34,093 bases of DNA, taken from contig CAMDTO010000014.1 in the NCBI GenBank assembly GCA_945907765.1, positions 1 through 34,093 of the forward strand, given 5' to 3'. Shown here one piece after another: positions 1 through 7,236 of this stretch; within the stretch, counting starts at the first letter, position 1, and every line of letters starts with the position of its first letter. Origin of the DNA: Thermoflexus hugenholtzii JAD2 (GTDB taxonomy: Bacteria > Chloroflexota > UBA11872 > UBA12225). The position numbers and the translations under genes are program-made. The notes under the pieces were generated by a model. The model made no database searches. It was not told the origin of the DNA and saw only the letters and a program-made list of their open reading frames with translations.

Positions 1-43
1 GCCCGTGCGTGGTCAATCTGGCGTGCGGGTGATAGTGTTGCAT
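1..43 (-). CDS. Transposase N-terminus, IS481-like (partial, runs off the left edge)
   Basis: Only 14 codons are visible, reading MQHYHPHARLTTHG, and the next codon begins with C, compatible with Arg. The start is supported by a strong AAGGAGG ribosome-binding site seven bases upstream of the ATG. The pattern 'H-x-x-A-R-L-T-x-x-G-R' resembles the N-terminus of IS481-family DDE transposases, just before their helix-turn-helix. The position about 80 bases inside a terminal-repeat-like sequence supports this. Too little is present to see catalytic residues or to tell whether the gene is intact. Confidence 0.5.
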   Translation of the reverse strand, partial: MQHYHPHARLTTHG

Positions 44-149
44 CCGAAGGCCTCCTTGGCGGGTGTGGTGTCGTTAACCAGCACCGTACCGGGCGAGGCC
101 TTCATGCCGTTCCCCCCAGCCCCTGTCAACAATGTCGTGAGAGACGACA
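1..149 (-). mobile_element. IS481-like insertion sequence, one end only
   Basis: Three signals agree. A reading frame runs off the left edge and starts like an IS481-family transposase. A 26-bp terminal repeat-like sequence ends at base 149; read inward on the minus strand it begins TGTCGT, has an internal TGTCGT/ACGACA inverted repeat and ends in GTTGACA. Immediately outside it lies CCTAGG, which fits the NCTAGN target known for IS481. The TTGACA at the inner end of the repeat could serve as the -35 box of the transposase. The other end lies outside the window, so length and integrity are unknown. Family assignment rests on pattern recall, not on a search. Confidence 0.6.
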
Positions 150-155
150 CCTAGG
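124..155. repeat. IS481-like terminal inverted repeat plus CCTAGG flank
   Basis: Bases 124-149 are the presumed terminal repeat, with its tip at 149. Bases 150-155 (CCTAGG) match the NCTAGN target-site form and would be one copy of a 6-bp target duplication. The insertion point is only about 8-13 bases beyond the stop codon of the solute-binding protein gene, so that gene is not interrupted. The second copy of the duplication is outside the window. Confidence 0.55.
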
Positions 156-162
156 GTTCGAT

Positions 163-1530
163 TTACTTTCCAGTCGCCTTGGGCAGGTCAATTTGCAATT
201 GCAATGGACCCATCATGGTGCCAACAGTGGTATCGACGCTCTTCTCGCCCGCCCAGATGGGCGTGACTTCCTTTTGAAAGACGTTTTGGTAGTCGAGCAT
301 CTTGAAATTCTCGGGAACCGCCAAGGGACCAGGGCCTCCATCAGCTTCCATGAAGTCCTTGAACACTTTGAAGAGCGGCCGCTTGGCAAATTCCTCCCAT
401 GAATCCGGTCGGCTTCCGGGGATGTTTGTTTCGGGCATCATCTCGACGCCCTGTTCCTTGCTGACAAAGTGCTTCATGAGGTTCCAGGCGATATCGGGGT
501 TCTTGCCCTTCGCGTAGAGGGCCCACATGTCAACGTGTCCCTGTGATCCGCGCTTGCCACCTGGCCCCTTGGGAATCAGCACGGCTTCAATCTTGAAGCG
601 GTCTGCGACCGCAGCCTGATCGGCGCCGCCCCACATGCCAGTGGTCCACATGGCGATGTCGCCGTTCTTGTGATCGACCTTGTCCGCAGGCATGGGGTGG
701 ACCTTGTGTTTGTGCCTCAGGTCGTAAAGCCACTGGAGCGCCTGTTTGGCGGGGCCACGGTCAATCGCCGGTTTCTTGCCGAGGGACGGTGGGTCAAGCA
801 TCTCGCCGCCGAAAGACCTGATGAAGCACAGGATGGGCGGGTACACGGTCTCGGTATTGAGACCCCAAATGCCCGGTTTCGCCGCCATCACCTTACGCGA
901 AATGTCAACCAAATCATCATAAGATGACGTCAGCGTCGGAGGTTGAACTTGTGTGGTCTCAAAGATGTTGACATTGTAAAAAAGACCGATATGGCTTGGA
1001 TGCATGAGATTGGGCATGCCGAAGAGCTTATTGTCGACGAGGCGTGCAGTTTCAATCGCACGGGGGAAGTGTTGCTTGAGGTCGTACTTGTCCTTGGTTG
1101 TGTAGGGCTCGACATTCAGGAAGTGCCCCTGAGCCGCTAGCTCGAAGTAGGAACCCACGCCGGTACTCGCCCACACGACGTCCCCGAGATCGCCGGCGGC
1201 AAGCATTGCGATGAGTTTCTCGTACCCAGAATCCTGCACCAGTTCGACGGTGACATTCGGGTTCAGGTCGCTGAATTTCTTGGTCCTGACCGGGATGTAC
1301 TTCTCGGTTCGGTGGTTCACCCGAAGAGTGACCGGCGCAGCGGCTTTGGTCGGCGCGGCGGTAGGTGCGGGAACCGCTGCTGCTGTGGTTGGTGCGGGTT
1401 TCGCCACCCCTGCGGTTGGTTGCGCCGGTGTCGCTGGTGCGTCCCCTCCGCACGCAGACATCAGCAGGCCGAGCGCGGCTGCGGACGAGTGAAGGACCGA
1501 ACGCCGTGACCGGATCATGCCCAGATTCAT
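163..1530 (-). CDS. ABC transporter extracellular solute-binding protein (family 1), lipoprotein
   Basis: Predicted lipid-anchored substrate-binding component of a carbohydrate-type ABC importer, 455 residues, normal for family 1. The N-terminus has an Arg-Arg pair (RSRRSV), a hydrophobic stretch and a lipobox LMSAC with Cys27. An Ala/Pro/Thr-rich linker to about residue 65 follows, then the periplasmic-binding fold, including a 'DVVWAST' stretch and a late 'MWALYAKGKNPDIAWNLM' stretch typical of the family. The ATG at 1530 has an AAGGGGG ribosome-binding site and a good promoter upstream. No permease or ATPase genes of the matching type lie next to it: the IS-like element is immediately downstream and a dehydratase upstream. 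The ligand is unknown; a sugar or sugar acid is inferred from the neighbour. Confidence 0.85.
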   Translation of the reverse strand: MNLGMIRSRRSVLHSSAAALGLLMSACGGDAPATPAQPTAGVAKPAPTTAAAVPAPTAAPTKAAAPVTLRVNHRTEKYIPVRTKKFSDLNPNVTVELVQDSGYEKLIAMLAAGDLGDVVWASTGVGSYFELAAQGHFLNVEPYTTKDKYDLKQHFPRAIETARLVDNKLFGMPNLMHPSHIGLFYNVNIFETTQVQPPTLTSSYDDLVDISRKVMAAKPGIWGLNTETVYPPILCFIRSFGGEMLDPPSLGKKPAIDRGPAKQALQWLYDLRHKHKVHPMPADKVDHKNGDIAMWTTGMWGGADQAAVADRFKIEAVLIPKGPGGKRGSQGHVDMWALYAKGKNPDIAWNLMKHFVSKEQGVEMMPETNIPGSRPDSWEEFAKRPLFKVFKDFMEADGGPGPLAVPENFKMLDYQNVFQKEVTPIWAGEKSVDTTVGTMMGPLQLQIDLPKATGK

Positions 1531-1553
1531 GGTTGCCCCCTTACGTGAGCGGC

Positions 1554-1582
1554 AACATATCCGGAAGTGAACTGCACGTCAA
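1554..1582 (-). promoter_or_regulatory. Sigma-70-type promoter of the solute-binding protein gene
   Basis: On the minus strand TTGACG is followed after exactly 17 bases by TATGTT, close to the TTGACA/TATAAT consensus. Transcription would start near 1547, giving a leader of about 17 bases that contains the AAGGGGG ribosome-binding site. This is the clearest promoter in the window. Confidence 0.6.
1572..1582 (-). promoter_or_regulatory. Shared 11-bp motif, copy 1 (over the -35 box)
   Basis: TTGACGTGCAG on the minus strand includes the -35 hexamer of the solute-binding protein promoter. The same 11 bases occur at 2989-2999, in the opposite orientation, in front of the adjacent dehydratase gene. 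The location suggests an operator for a common regulator, but no regulator gene is visible. Confidence 0.35.
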
Positions 1583-1862
1583 AGCAGGGGAAGTCGATTA
1601 TCTGCTCGTGTTTGTGGTCTTGTGAAGTACGCAATCGTCACGCCGACGCCGATCAAAATCATTTTCGGCGAACCGCGGCGCGCGTTTCCCACGCACCGCC
1701 ACCGCTACCGCATCCTGTCTCTGCTGGGATGGGCAGAGTCGCCTCGGCGATCAGATTTGCGACGGACTCCGAACGCGAGGTCCAGTGCGGATCGCGGCTA
1801 CATGACATGTGACGTATTCACGCCCACCAGTGGGCAAGCGGTCCTCTGAAACTCCGCACCCC

Positions 1863-2978
1863 TCACCCGACCGAGTAGTGGCGGACGGCGTCCATGTCGA
1901 ACTCGCAGCCGAGGCCGGGCGCGTCGGGGACGGTTGTGTGGCCATCGGTGAAGGTCATCGGTGACGCCACCAACATGTGTTCACGCACCCAACTGCCAAC
2001 CAGGTCACTCGGCAGGACGCATGCGTGGGCAGCGGCACAAGCGTGCAGGTATGAATGTTCGGCCACCCCAAGATCCACACCTGATCCATGCCAGACGTGT
2101 GATCCGTACGCCGAGGCCATTGACGCCATTCGAACGAAGTCGACCATTCCTCCGCCTAGGTTGAAGTGGTCACACGCTTCGGACTTGATGGCGTTCACGA
2201 CATCGCGCGGATTGCCAAGGTGCAATGCCAGCGGCACATCAATCGCTGCCCGGATCTGCCGGTACCAATCCAGGTTCCACTTGGGGACCGGATCCTCGTA
2301 CATCGCGATCGTTTGAAACCGCGCCAACCTTCGCGCCAGACCGATCGCCTCGACCGGGCGGTAGAAGCGCTCGTTCGGGTCGAGGGTGAGAGTGAAATCT
2401 GGTCCGGCGGCTTCCAGGATTGCCTGGATCCGAGCCTCCCACGGGTCGTCGATCGCACACTTCATCTTGAGACCGTGGAACCCGCGTGCCTTGGCCTCGC
2501 CAGCGGCCCGGCCGGCGTCATCCGGCGACATCTGCCCGATCCAGTAGTCGATGGCCACGCGGTCGCGCACTTTTCCTCCGAGGAGTGCATGGACCGGCAA
2601 GCCAAGGTGGCGTCCGACAAGGTCGAAGAGCGCCATCTCGAAGGCGTCGTAGGCCGGGTTGAGGCGCCCGGTTCCGTGCAAGCCTTCGAGCGTTCGTCCG
2701 GTCGGCGCACCCTCGGCCCGCCCGATGTCGATCGGCAGGTCTTGCAGCGGCATCCGCAACGGATCCAAGCCGATGAGCGAATGGGCGGCTGATTCCACGG
2801 CTGAGCGGCCAATGCCTCGGCCGGTCTCCCCGATGCCGTAGACGCCGTCATCGGTCTGCAGGCGGATCAGATGCTTTGGAACGTGGTCCCACGTGGCAGC
2901 CCCGAATTCGGGGCTATTTACGGTTCCTGGCCTAGCGCGCACCACGACAGTCCAGATCTCACATCCGGTGATCTTCAT
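1863..2978 (-). CDS. Mandelate racemase/enolase-superfamily dehydratase, glucarate-dehydratase-like active site
   Basis: 371 residues, full length for the enolase superfamily: an N-terminal capping domain to about residue 125, then the barrel. Likely catalytic residues are K171-x-K173 (GLKMKC), D200 (LTLDPNE), E228 (MYEDPV), N256 (HLGNPR) and H297 (HVWHGSG). Mandelate racemase has Asp-Glu-Glu as metal ligands, whereas D-glucarate dehydratase has Asp-Glu-Asn, as here. With a KxK Lys and a His on the opposite face, dehydration of a sugar acid is the best inference. The length is shorter than E. coli GudD, so the exact substrate is open. The ATG at 2978 has an AAGGGGG ribosome-binding site like its neighbour. 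It probably works with the adjacent solute-binding protein in uptake and catabolism of a sugar acid. Confidence 0.82.
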   Translation of the reverse strand: MKITGCEIWTVVVRARPGTVNSPEFGAATWDHVPKHLIRLQTDDGVYGIGETGRGIGRSAVESAAHSLIGLDPLRMPLQDLPIDIGRAEGAPTGRTLEGLHGTGRLNPAYDAFEMALFDLVGRHLGLPVHALLGGKVRDRVAIDYWIGQMSPDDAGRAAGEAKARGFHGLKMKCAIDDPWEARIQAILEAAGPDFTLTLDPNERFYRPVEAIGLARRLARFQTIAMYEDPVPKWNLDWYRQIRAAIDVPLALHLGNPRDVVNAIKSEACDHFNLGGGMVDFVRMASMASAYGSHVWHGSGVDLGVAEHSYLHACAAAHACVLPSDLVGSWVREHMLVASPMTFTDGHTTVPDAPGLGCEFDMDAVRHYSVG

Positions 2979-2988
2979 GGAAGCCCCC

Positions 2989-3003
2989 TTGACGTGCAGG
3001 ATA
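2989..3003 (-). promoter_or_regulatory. -10 box of the dehydratase gene and shared 11-bp motif, copy 2
   Basis: TATCCT on the minus strand (2998-3003) is a plausible -10 box, about 20 bases before the ATG; no good -35 box lies 16-18 bases further upstream. TTGACGTGCAG at 2989-2999 on the plus strand is identical to the motif at 1572-1582 and overlaps the -10 box, where a bound repressor would block initiation. Confidence 0.35.
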
Positions 3004-3097
3004 GCCGCAGGGCGTGGTGCTCAGGCGCGGGTTCTGTGGGCCACCATGGGATGAGGGAGAGGTTCCCTGCCGGCCACGCACTAACCGCTTGCGCCCA

Positions 3098-3853
3098 CTA
3101 GACGATGCGGGCGTCTCGAAGGGATTGGCGTACGGTTTCGGCCAGGATGCGGTACCCGAGTACTGTCGGATGCAAGCCGTCCGGGCCGATGTACTCGGGG
3201 TGTTCCCGTACCGGCCATGTTGTCCACAAGTCGATAAGGGTGACTTGGTGGCGTGCGACGATTTCACCAATCGCTGCATTCCATAAATTTGCAACGGTAC
3301 GACGCTGTGTCGCGGGCAACCCGAGGTACCCCGAGTTGTCCGGAGAATCCGGAACGTTTCCCACGGCAATCTCGGCCGGCGTCTCGGATTTCAGGCGTGT
3401 TAGGAGCGCGTCGAGGTCGGTTCGGTACGTGGTTAGCGGGACACTTCCAAGGATGTCGTTCACGACCAGCCAGATGGTGATGAGATTCGGTTTCGCCTCG
3501 ATAGCCGGACCAGTCTCGACGATGGCGGCTTCGCGCAATCGGATGCCCGGGATACCTAGGTTTACGACCCTCGTCGCCGGTGGAAGCAACCTGCCAAGGA
3601 CCGGCACCCACCCATCACGTGACGGCTGTTCGACCCCTACCCCGGCTGCATCGGATGCGCCCATTGCCACGTAGGTGACTGGGCCCTTGATCTTGGCGTC
3701 CGCAATCGCCGGCGACGGTACTGGCCCGAATGCGGAGCACGCAAGCGTTGCAGGGAGTGCAAGTGATGCAATCCCGCCGGTAACGGTCGTCGCAAGAAAG
3801 CGTCGCCTTGATTCATTCCGCGACCCAGTTGGCATCACATCGCTCGTTCTCAT
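3098..3853 (-). CDS. SGNH/GDSL-family hydrolase, exported lipoprotein
   Basis: Predicted extracytoplasmic esterase or lipase-like enzyme of the SGNH fold, 251 residues. A twin-arginine-type signal (SRRRFLA, residues 15-21) precedes a hydrophobic segment and a lipobox-like LAC with Cys39. The family blocks are recognisable: block I GASDAAG with nucleophile Ser67, block II around G100 (NLGIPG), block III with Asn132 (VVNDIL) and block V DGLHP with Asp225/His228. Block I has GAS where GDS is usual, so the Asp before the Ser is replaced by Ala. The substrate is unknown; surface polysaccharide deacetylation or ester cleavage is possible. The start is uncertain within the first seven codons, since GGAGG lies directly against the ATG. 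Confidence 0.8.
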   Translation of the reverse strand: MRTSDVMPTGSRNESRRRFLATTVTGGIASLALPATLACSAFGPVPSPAIADAKIKGPVTYVAMGASDAAGVGVEQPSRDGWVPVLGRLLPPATRVVNLGIPGIRLREAAIVETGPAIEAKPNLITIWLVVNDILGSVPLTTYRTDLDALLTRLKSETPAEIAVGNVPDSPDNSGYLGLPATQRRTVANLWNAAIGEIVARHQVTLIDLWTTWPVREHPEYIGPDGLHPTVLGYRILAETVRQSLRDARIV

Positions 3854-3859
3854 CCTCCA

Positions 3860-3900
3860 ATACTAGCCGTGTGCTCTCCCGGGTTTTGGGATACCGGGAG
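3860..3900 (-). promoter_or_regulatory. Leaderless-type -10 box and upstream inverted repeat before the SGNH gene
   Basis: TAGTAT (3860-3865, minus strand) ends six bases before the ATG, the spacing typical of leaderless transcripts. Further upstream CTCCCGG and CCGGGAG (3876-3882 and 3894-3900) form a 7-bp inverted repeat around the expected -35 position, where no good -35 box is seen. It could be an operator or an unrelated hairpin. Confidence 0.3.
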
Positions 3901-4000
3901 CAAGTGCCGTCTCTGTGACTTCACACCAGGCAGTGGTGCGAGGTTGGGATTTCGTGAAGTCGTTGGGTCTCTGGCACAATCGCCATGCCTGTCAGGTGAT

Positions 4001-4137
4001 GTGCATCTGGCGGCACGGCTGCGCGGGCGGTCCGGCGGGTTCCGCGAGACGACGCAAACAAGGCAAACCAGCCATCAATCGCACGACCGGGCAGGGGAAT
4101 TGGCCCGATGGTGGGACTGCTTGGATGCACGGAGGAG
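4001..4137 (+). promoter_or_regulatory. Structured 5' leader candidate of the BMP transporter operon
   Basis: GTGCATCTGG at 4001-4010 can pair with TTGGATGCAC at 4121-4130 (seven Watson-Crick plus three G-U pairs). The second strand abuts the GGAGGAG ribosome-binding site at 4131-4137. Inside are smaller hairpins, for example CGGGC/GCCCG near 4088-4106 and GCGG/CCGC near 4033-4044. The layout resembles a closing helix next to a translation-control site. No known riboswitch class is recognised, and a 7-bp match over this distance can arise by chance. Confidence 0.25.
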
Positions 4138-4145
4138 TGAGGCAC

Positions 4146-5336
4146 TTGAAGAGTTCGCTTTCATCGTTCATGAAGCGTCCGCTGCTTGGCGCGTCGGCTG
4201 CCCTGGCGGTTGCCGGGTTGGCGCTGACGCCCATGCACGCGGCTATGCAGGGAGCGCCCTGCAAGGTTGCGCAGGTGTACACCAGTCCCACGAATGACAA
4301 GGGGTGGTCGTGGTCGCATGAGCAGAGTTTCCTTTCCATCAAGAAGGACATGCCGAGTGTCGACCTTTCTATCCGCAAGGACAGCGTGCCGGATGACAAC
4401 AAGCAGGCCGTGATCGATCTGTTGGAGAGCATGGTCGCCCAGGGTGCCAAGGTTGTTTACACCACGAGCTTCGGATTCATGGAACCGACCCGTGAAGTCG
4501 CGCGCAACCACCCTGACGTCATGTTCTTCCACGCGTCCGGCTACCCGGACCCCTCGGACCCACCAAACATTGGCTACTACTTCGCCTCAATTGAGGAAGG
4601 TCGCTATATCACTGGTGTCGTGGCCGGGATGGTTGTGCCATCTGGCACCAACATCGGCTACGTGGCCGCATACCCGATCCCGGAAGTCTTCCGTGGCGAG
4701 AACGCGTTCGCGCTCGGAGTTGCGAAGACCAATCCGCAGGCGAAGATATTCAACAAGTGGACCTTGACGTGGTTCGATCCGAAGCTCGAGAAGGACGCCG
4801 CCGAGGCGACCCTTGGAGCGCCGATCAACGCGTTGCTTGTCACCCAGCATCAAGACTCGACCGCTGCGCAGCTCGCCGCTGAGGCTGCCGGACGCTATGG
4901 CATCGCCTACCACGCCGACATGAACGATTCCGCCCCGAATGCGACCTTGACGGCTGCAACGTGGAATTGGACCGTTCACAACAGGCCGACAGTCGAAGCC
5001 GCGTGCAGTGGTGCATGGTCTCAAGGTGGGAAGGTAGTCATTCCAGACCAGTGGCGTAACTGGAGCGGATCGTTCCAAGACGGCACGGTTGGCGTCGCGC
5101 CCCTGAACGAGGCTGCACTCGCCAAGCATCCGCGGGCCACTGAAATCAAGGACCGCTACGACGCCGAAGTCGCCGCGTTCAAGTCCGGCGAGAAGACCAT
5201 GGTCACGATCTTCACCGGCACGATCAAAGACAATACCGGCAAGGTCCGCATCGATGGTGTGCCAGACATCGGAAAGTTGTACGACGATAACGGCATGTGG
5301 TTCGTAAGTAACGTCGTCGGTACCACCCAGCCTTGA
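4146..5336 (+). CDS. BMP/PnrA-family ABC transporter substrate-binding protein
   Basis: Predicted secreted binding protein of a basic-membrane-protein (PnrA/Med) type importer; characterised members bind nucleosides, purines or related ligands. I choose the TTG at 4146, giving 396 residues, because GGAGGAG lies eight bases upstream and the result is a clean signal peptide with likely cleavage after 'TPMHA'. Upstream ATGs in the longer frame lack a ribosome-binding site. Family features include the N-terminal 'DKGWSWSHEQ' ligand loop, 'YYFASIEEGRYITGVVAG', 'NIGYVAAYPIPEV' and 'TQHQDST'. The GWSW loop puts tryptophans where PnrA has its base-stacking aromatic region. There is no lipobox Cys; the only early Cys is after the predicted cleavage site (APCKV). 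The ATPase and permease genes follow. Confidence 0.88.
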   Translation: MKSSLSSFMKRPLLGASAALAVAGLALTPMHAAMQGAPCKVAQVYTSPTNDKGWSWSHEQSFLSIKKDMPSVDLSIRKDSVPDDNKQAVIDLLESMVAQGAKVVYTTSFGFMEPTREVARNHPDVMFFHASGYPDPSDPPNIGYYFASIEEGRYITGVVAGMVVPSGTNIGYVAAYPIPEVFRGENAFALGVAKTNPQAKIFNKWTLTWFDPKLEKDAAEATLGAPINALLVTQHQDSTAAQLAAEAAGRYGIAYHADMNDSAPNATLTAATWNWTVHNRPTVEAACSGAWSQGGKVVIPDQWRNWSGSFQDGTVGVAPLNEAALAKHPRATEIKDRYDAEVAAFKSGEKTMVTIFTGTIKDNTGKVRIDGVPDIGKLYDDNGMWFVSNVVGTTQP

Positions 5337-5383
5337 TCATCAGGTGACCGTTTGATGGTTGCCGTTTTCATGATGGCGGTCCT

Positions 5384-5416
5384 TCGGGGCACTCCTTGGG
5401 GGTGCCCCGACTCTTT
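5384..5416 (+). terminator. Terminator-like hairpin between binding protein and ATPase genes
   Basis: TCGGGGCAC pairs with GTGCCCCGA (9 bp, 9-base loop) and is followed by CTCTTTT. It lies about 50 bases after the binding-protein stop. Placed inside an importer operon, it would let most transcripts end after the binding protein, which is needed in excess, while some read through into the membrane components. Confidence 0.6.
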
Positions 5417-5517
5417 TCCGGCTATGATCGCCCCATCGGTCCCGCGGATCTTCCCCGGGGCGAGCCCCGATGCGCGGCACTCACGTATGCTCAAGCAGCA
5501 GTCTCGACTGCCGATTG

Positions 5518-7236
5518 ATGAATGCAACGATGCCTGAACCGATTGCGGCTGTGATGAACCCCGCACCCGCGCATGGCTCGGATGGAAATGCGGCCGTTTC
5601 CCTGACCGGCATTGTCAAACGGTTTGGGGATGTCATGGCGAGTGACGGTGCCAACTTCGAGGCCGGCCCCGGTGAGATCCATGCCCTTCTAGGTGAGAAT
5701 GGTGCGGGCAAGACCAGTCTCATGAATGTCCTGGCGGGGGTGTACCGCCCTGATGCTGGACTAATCCGGATTGACGGCCGTTCGGTGTCAGTCGGATCAC
5801 CTGAAGCGGCGAAGCGTCTGGGCATAGGCATGGTCCATCAGGAGCAACGCCTCGTGTCCCGGTTCACGGCTCCGGAGAACATTTCGCTAGGACATCGCTT
5901 TCCAAGGTGGTTCACGTTGCGTCGCCGCTTCCGCGACCTCGCTGGTCGCCTCTCAGTGGATTTCGGTTTGCCAATCGATGCCGAAACCCCGGTTTGGGCA
6001 ATGCCCCTGGGTCGGCGCCAGCGCGTCGAGGTGGTGAAACTCCTGCACCATGGTGCGCGGATCATCATCCTCGACGAACCGACCGCAAATCTTGCGCCGA
6101 CCGAGGTGGAGACCTTCTTTGACGCCTTGCGCGGTCTTGTCGGTGCAGGACGCACGGTCATCTTCATCACGCACAAGTTGGATGAAGTGCTGCGCTTCAC
6201 GGACCGTGTGACCGTCATGCGGGGAGGGCGTGTGTTCCGGACCTTGGCGACGCGTGACGCGAGCCGTGAGGTCCTGAACCGCTTGATGGTGGGGGAGGCA
6301 TTCACGGTCAATCAGCGGGATGTCTCGGCATCTCAATCCGCCAGTGAAACGGCGCATGACCTGTACGGTGGAGATATCCGTACCCGGGCGACGGCTACGC
6401 CAGGCGACGTGGTGCTGAAACTCGACCGGGTGTCGGTCAGTGACCCAACCCAACCGGTGAACCTTACTGACGCGACAATCTCGGTACGCACGGGCGAGGT
6501 CCTAGCGGTGGCGGGCGTCGCTGGAAACGGCCAGACGCAACTTGCCGAAGCAATCACCGGCCTCGTCACGATTGCATCGGGCAGGATCCAGCTAGGCGTC
6601 CGTGACCTCCGCGGACTTTCAGTTCGTCAGATCGCTGACCTTGGGGTTGCCTACGTTCCCGAGGACCGGCGTGAGGTAGGGCTTGTCCTTAGCCAGACCG
6701 TGGCGACAAACCTTGCACTGCGACGGTATGACCGTAAACCGCTGAACCGTTTCGGATTTGTCGACCGTGGGCAGATCAGGCGCGACGCGATCGAACTGAT
6801 TGATCGGTACGGCATCCGACCCGCTGATCCCGATGTGGTGGTGGGGCGTCTGTCGGGTGGAAACCAACAGCGGGTGATCATCGCGCGTGAGTTTGCTGGT
6901 ATGCCCCGGCTGATAATCGTCGACAACTTCACGCGTGGTCTCGATCCGCGGTCAACCCGGCAATTCACGGATGAATTGTTCGCACATCGTGACCGCGGGG
7001 CGGCGGTTATCTGGATAACCAGTGACTTGTCGGAGGCGCTTGAGTGCGACCGCATTGCCGTCCTGAACCGTGGACGTGTGGTTGCGGTCCTGGATCGTGG
7101 GGATGCCACCCGCGAACGCGTTGGCTTGCTGATGTCGGCGGGAATTGCCTCCGGGGTCCCGGATGACGTTCCGCTTCCCGGCCCGACACGATCGGGCACG
7201 TCTCATGACCGCACCGACACGAAGGTGTCGGCATGA
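5518..7236 (+). CDS. BMP-type ABC importer ATPase (two nucleotide-binding domains)
   Basis: Tandem ATPase of the sugar/nucleoside importer class, about 572 residues from the ATG at 5518 (the frame opens at 5470 and no start has a clear ribosome-binding site). The first domain has Walker A GENGAGKTS (residues ~59-67), Q-loop VHQEQ, Walker B IIILDEPTAN and H-loop FITHKL. Its signature is MPLGRRQRVEV instead of LSxGxxQR. The second domain has a degenerate Walker A (GVAGNGQTQ, no Lys), an intact LSGGNQQRV signature, Walker B VDNFTRGLD without the catalytic Glu, and Ser in place of the H-loop His. One composite site is therefore canonical and the other doubly degenerate. The stop overlaps the permease start (ATGA). 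Confidence 0.9.
   Translation: MNATMPEPIAAVMNPAPAHGSDGNAAVSLTGIVKRFGDVMASDGANFEAGPGEIHALLGENGAGKTSLMNVLAGVYRPDAGLIRIDGRSVSVGSPEAAKRLGIGMVHQEQRLVSRFTAPENISLGHRFPRWFTLRRRFRDLAGRLSVDFGLPIDAETPVWAMPLGRRQRVEVVKLLHHGARIIILDEPTANLAPTEVETFFDALRGLVGAGRTVIFITHKLDEVLRFTDRVTVMRGGRVFRTLATRDASREVLNRLMVGEAFTVNQRDVSASQSASETAHDLYGGDIRTRATATPGDVVLKLDRVSVSDPTQPVNLTDATISVRTGEVLAVAGVAGNGQTQLAEAITGLVTIASGRIQLGVRDLRGLSVRQIADLGVAYVPEDRREVGLVLSQTVATNLALRRYDRKPLNRFGFVDRGQIRRDAIELIDRYGIRPADPDVVVGRLSGGNQQRVIIAREFAGMPRLIIVDNFTRGLDPRSTRQFTDELFAHRDRGAAVIWITSDLSEALECDRIAVLNRGRVVAVLDRGDATRERVGLLMSAGIASGVPDDVPLPGPTRSGTSHDRTDTKVSA

Larger units (their letters stand above)
1531..1862. other. Intergenic region between dehydratase and solute-binding protein genes
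   Basis: This 332-base stretch has no convincing gene; the short plus-strand frames lack ribosome-binding sites and family resemblance. Its left part carries the promoter of the solute-binding protein gene. Near the right end, 1822-1835 is a perfect inverted repeat (GCCCAC/GTGGGC) just after the dehydratase stop codon. It could be a weak termination hairpin for minus-strand transcription, but no T-run follows it. Nothing else was recognised. Confidence 0.5.

Noticed and set aside
150-175. tRNA T-loop-like 'ggttcgatt'
   Set aside because: No matching stems or CCA end surround it; it lies between the IS-like end and the stop of the solute-binding protein gene.
1312-1509. Plus-strand frames opposite the Ala/Pro/Thr linker of the solute-binding protein
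   Set aside because: These are low-complexity shadows of the repeat-rich minus-strand gene.
1822-1835. Intrinsic terminator of the dehydratase gene
   Set aside because: The inverted repeat is perfect but short and has no T-run on the downstream side.
3915-4145. N-terminal extension of the BMP binding protein in the ORF track
   Set aside because: The extra 77 residues have no family resemblance, and starting at 4146 gives a strong ribosome-binding site and a proper signal peptide.
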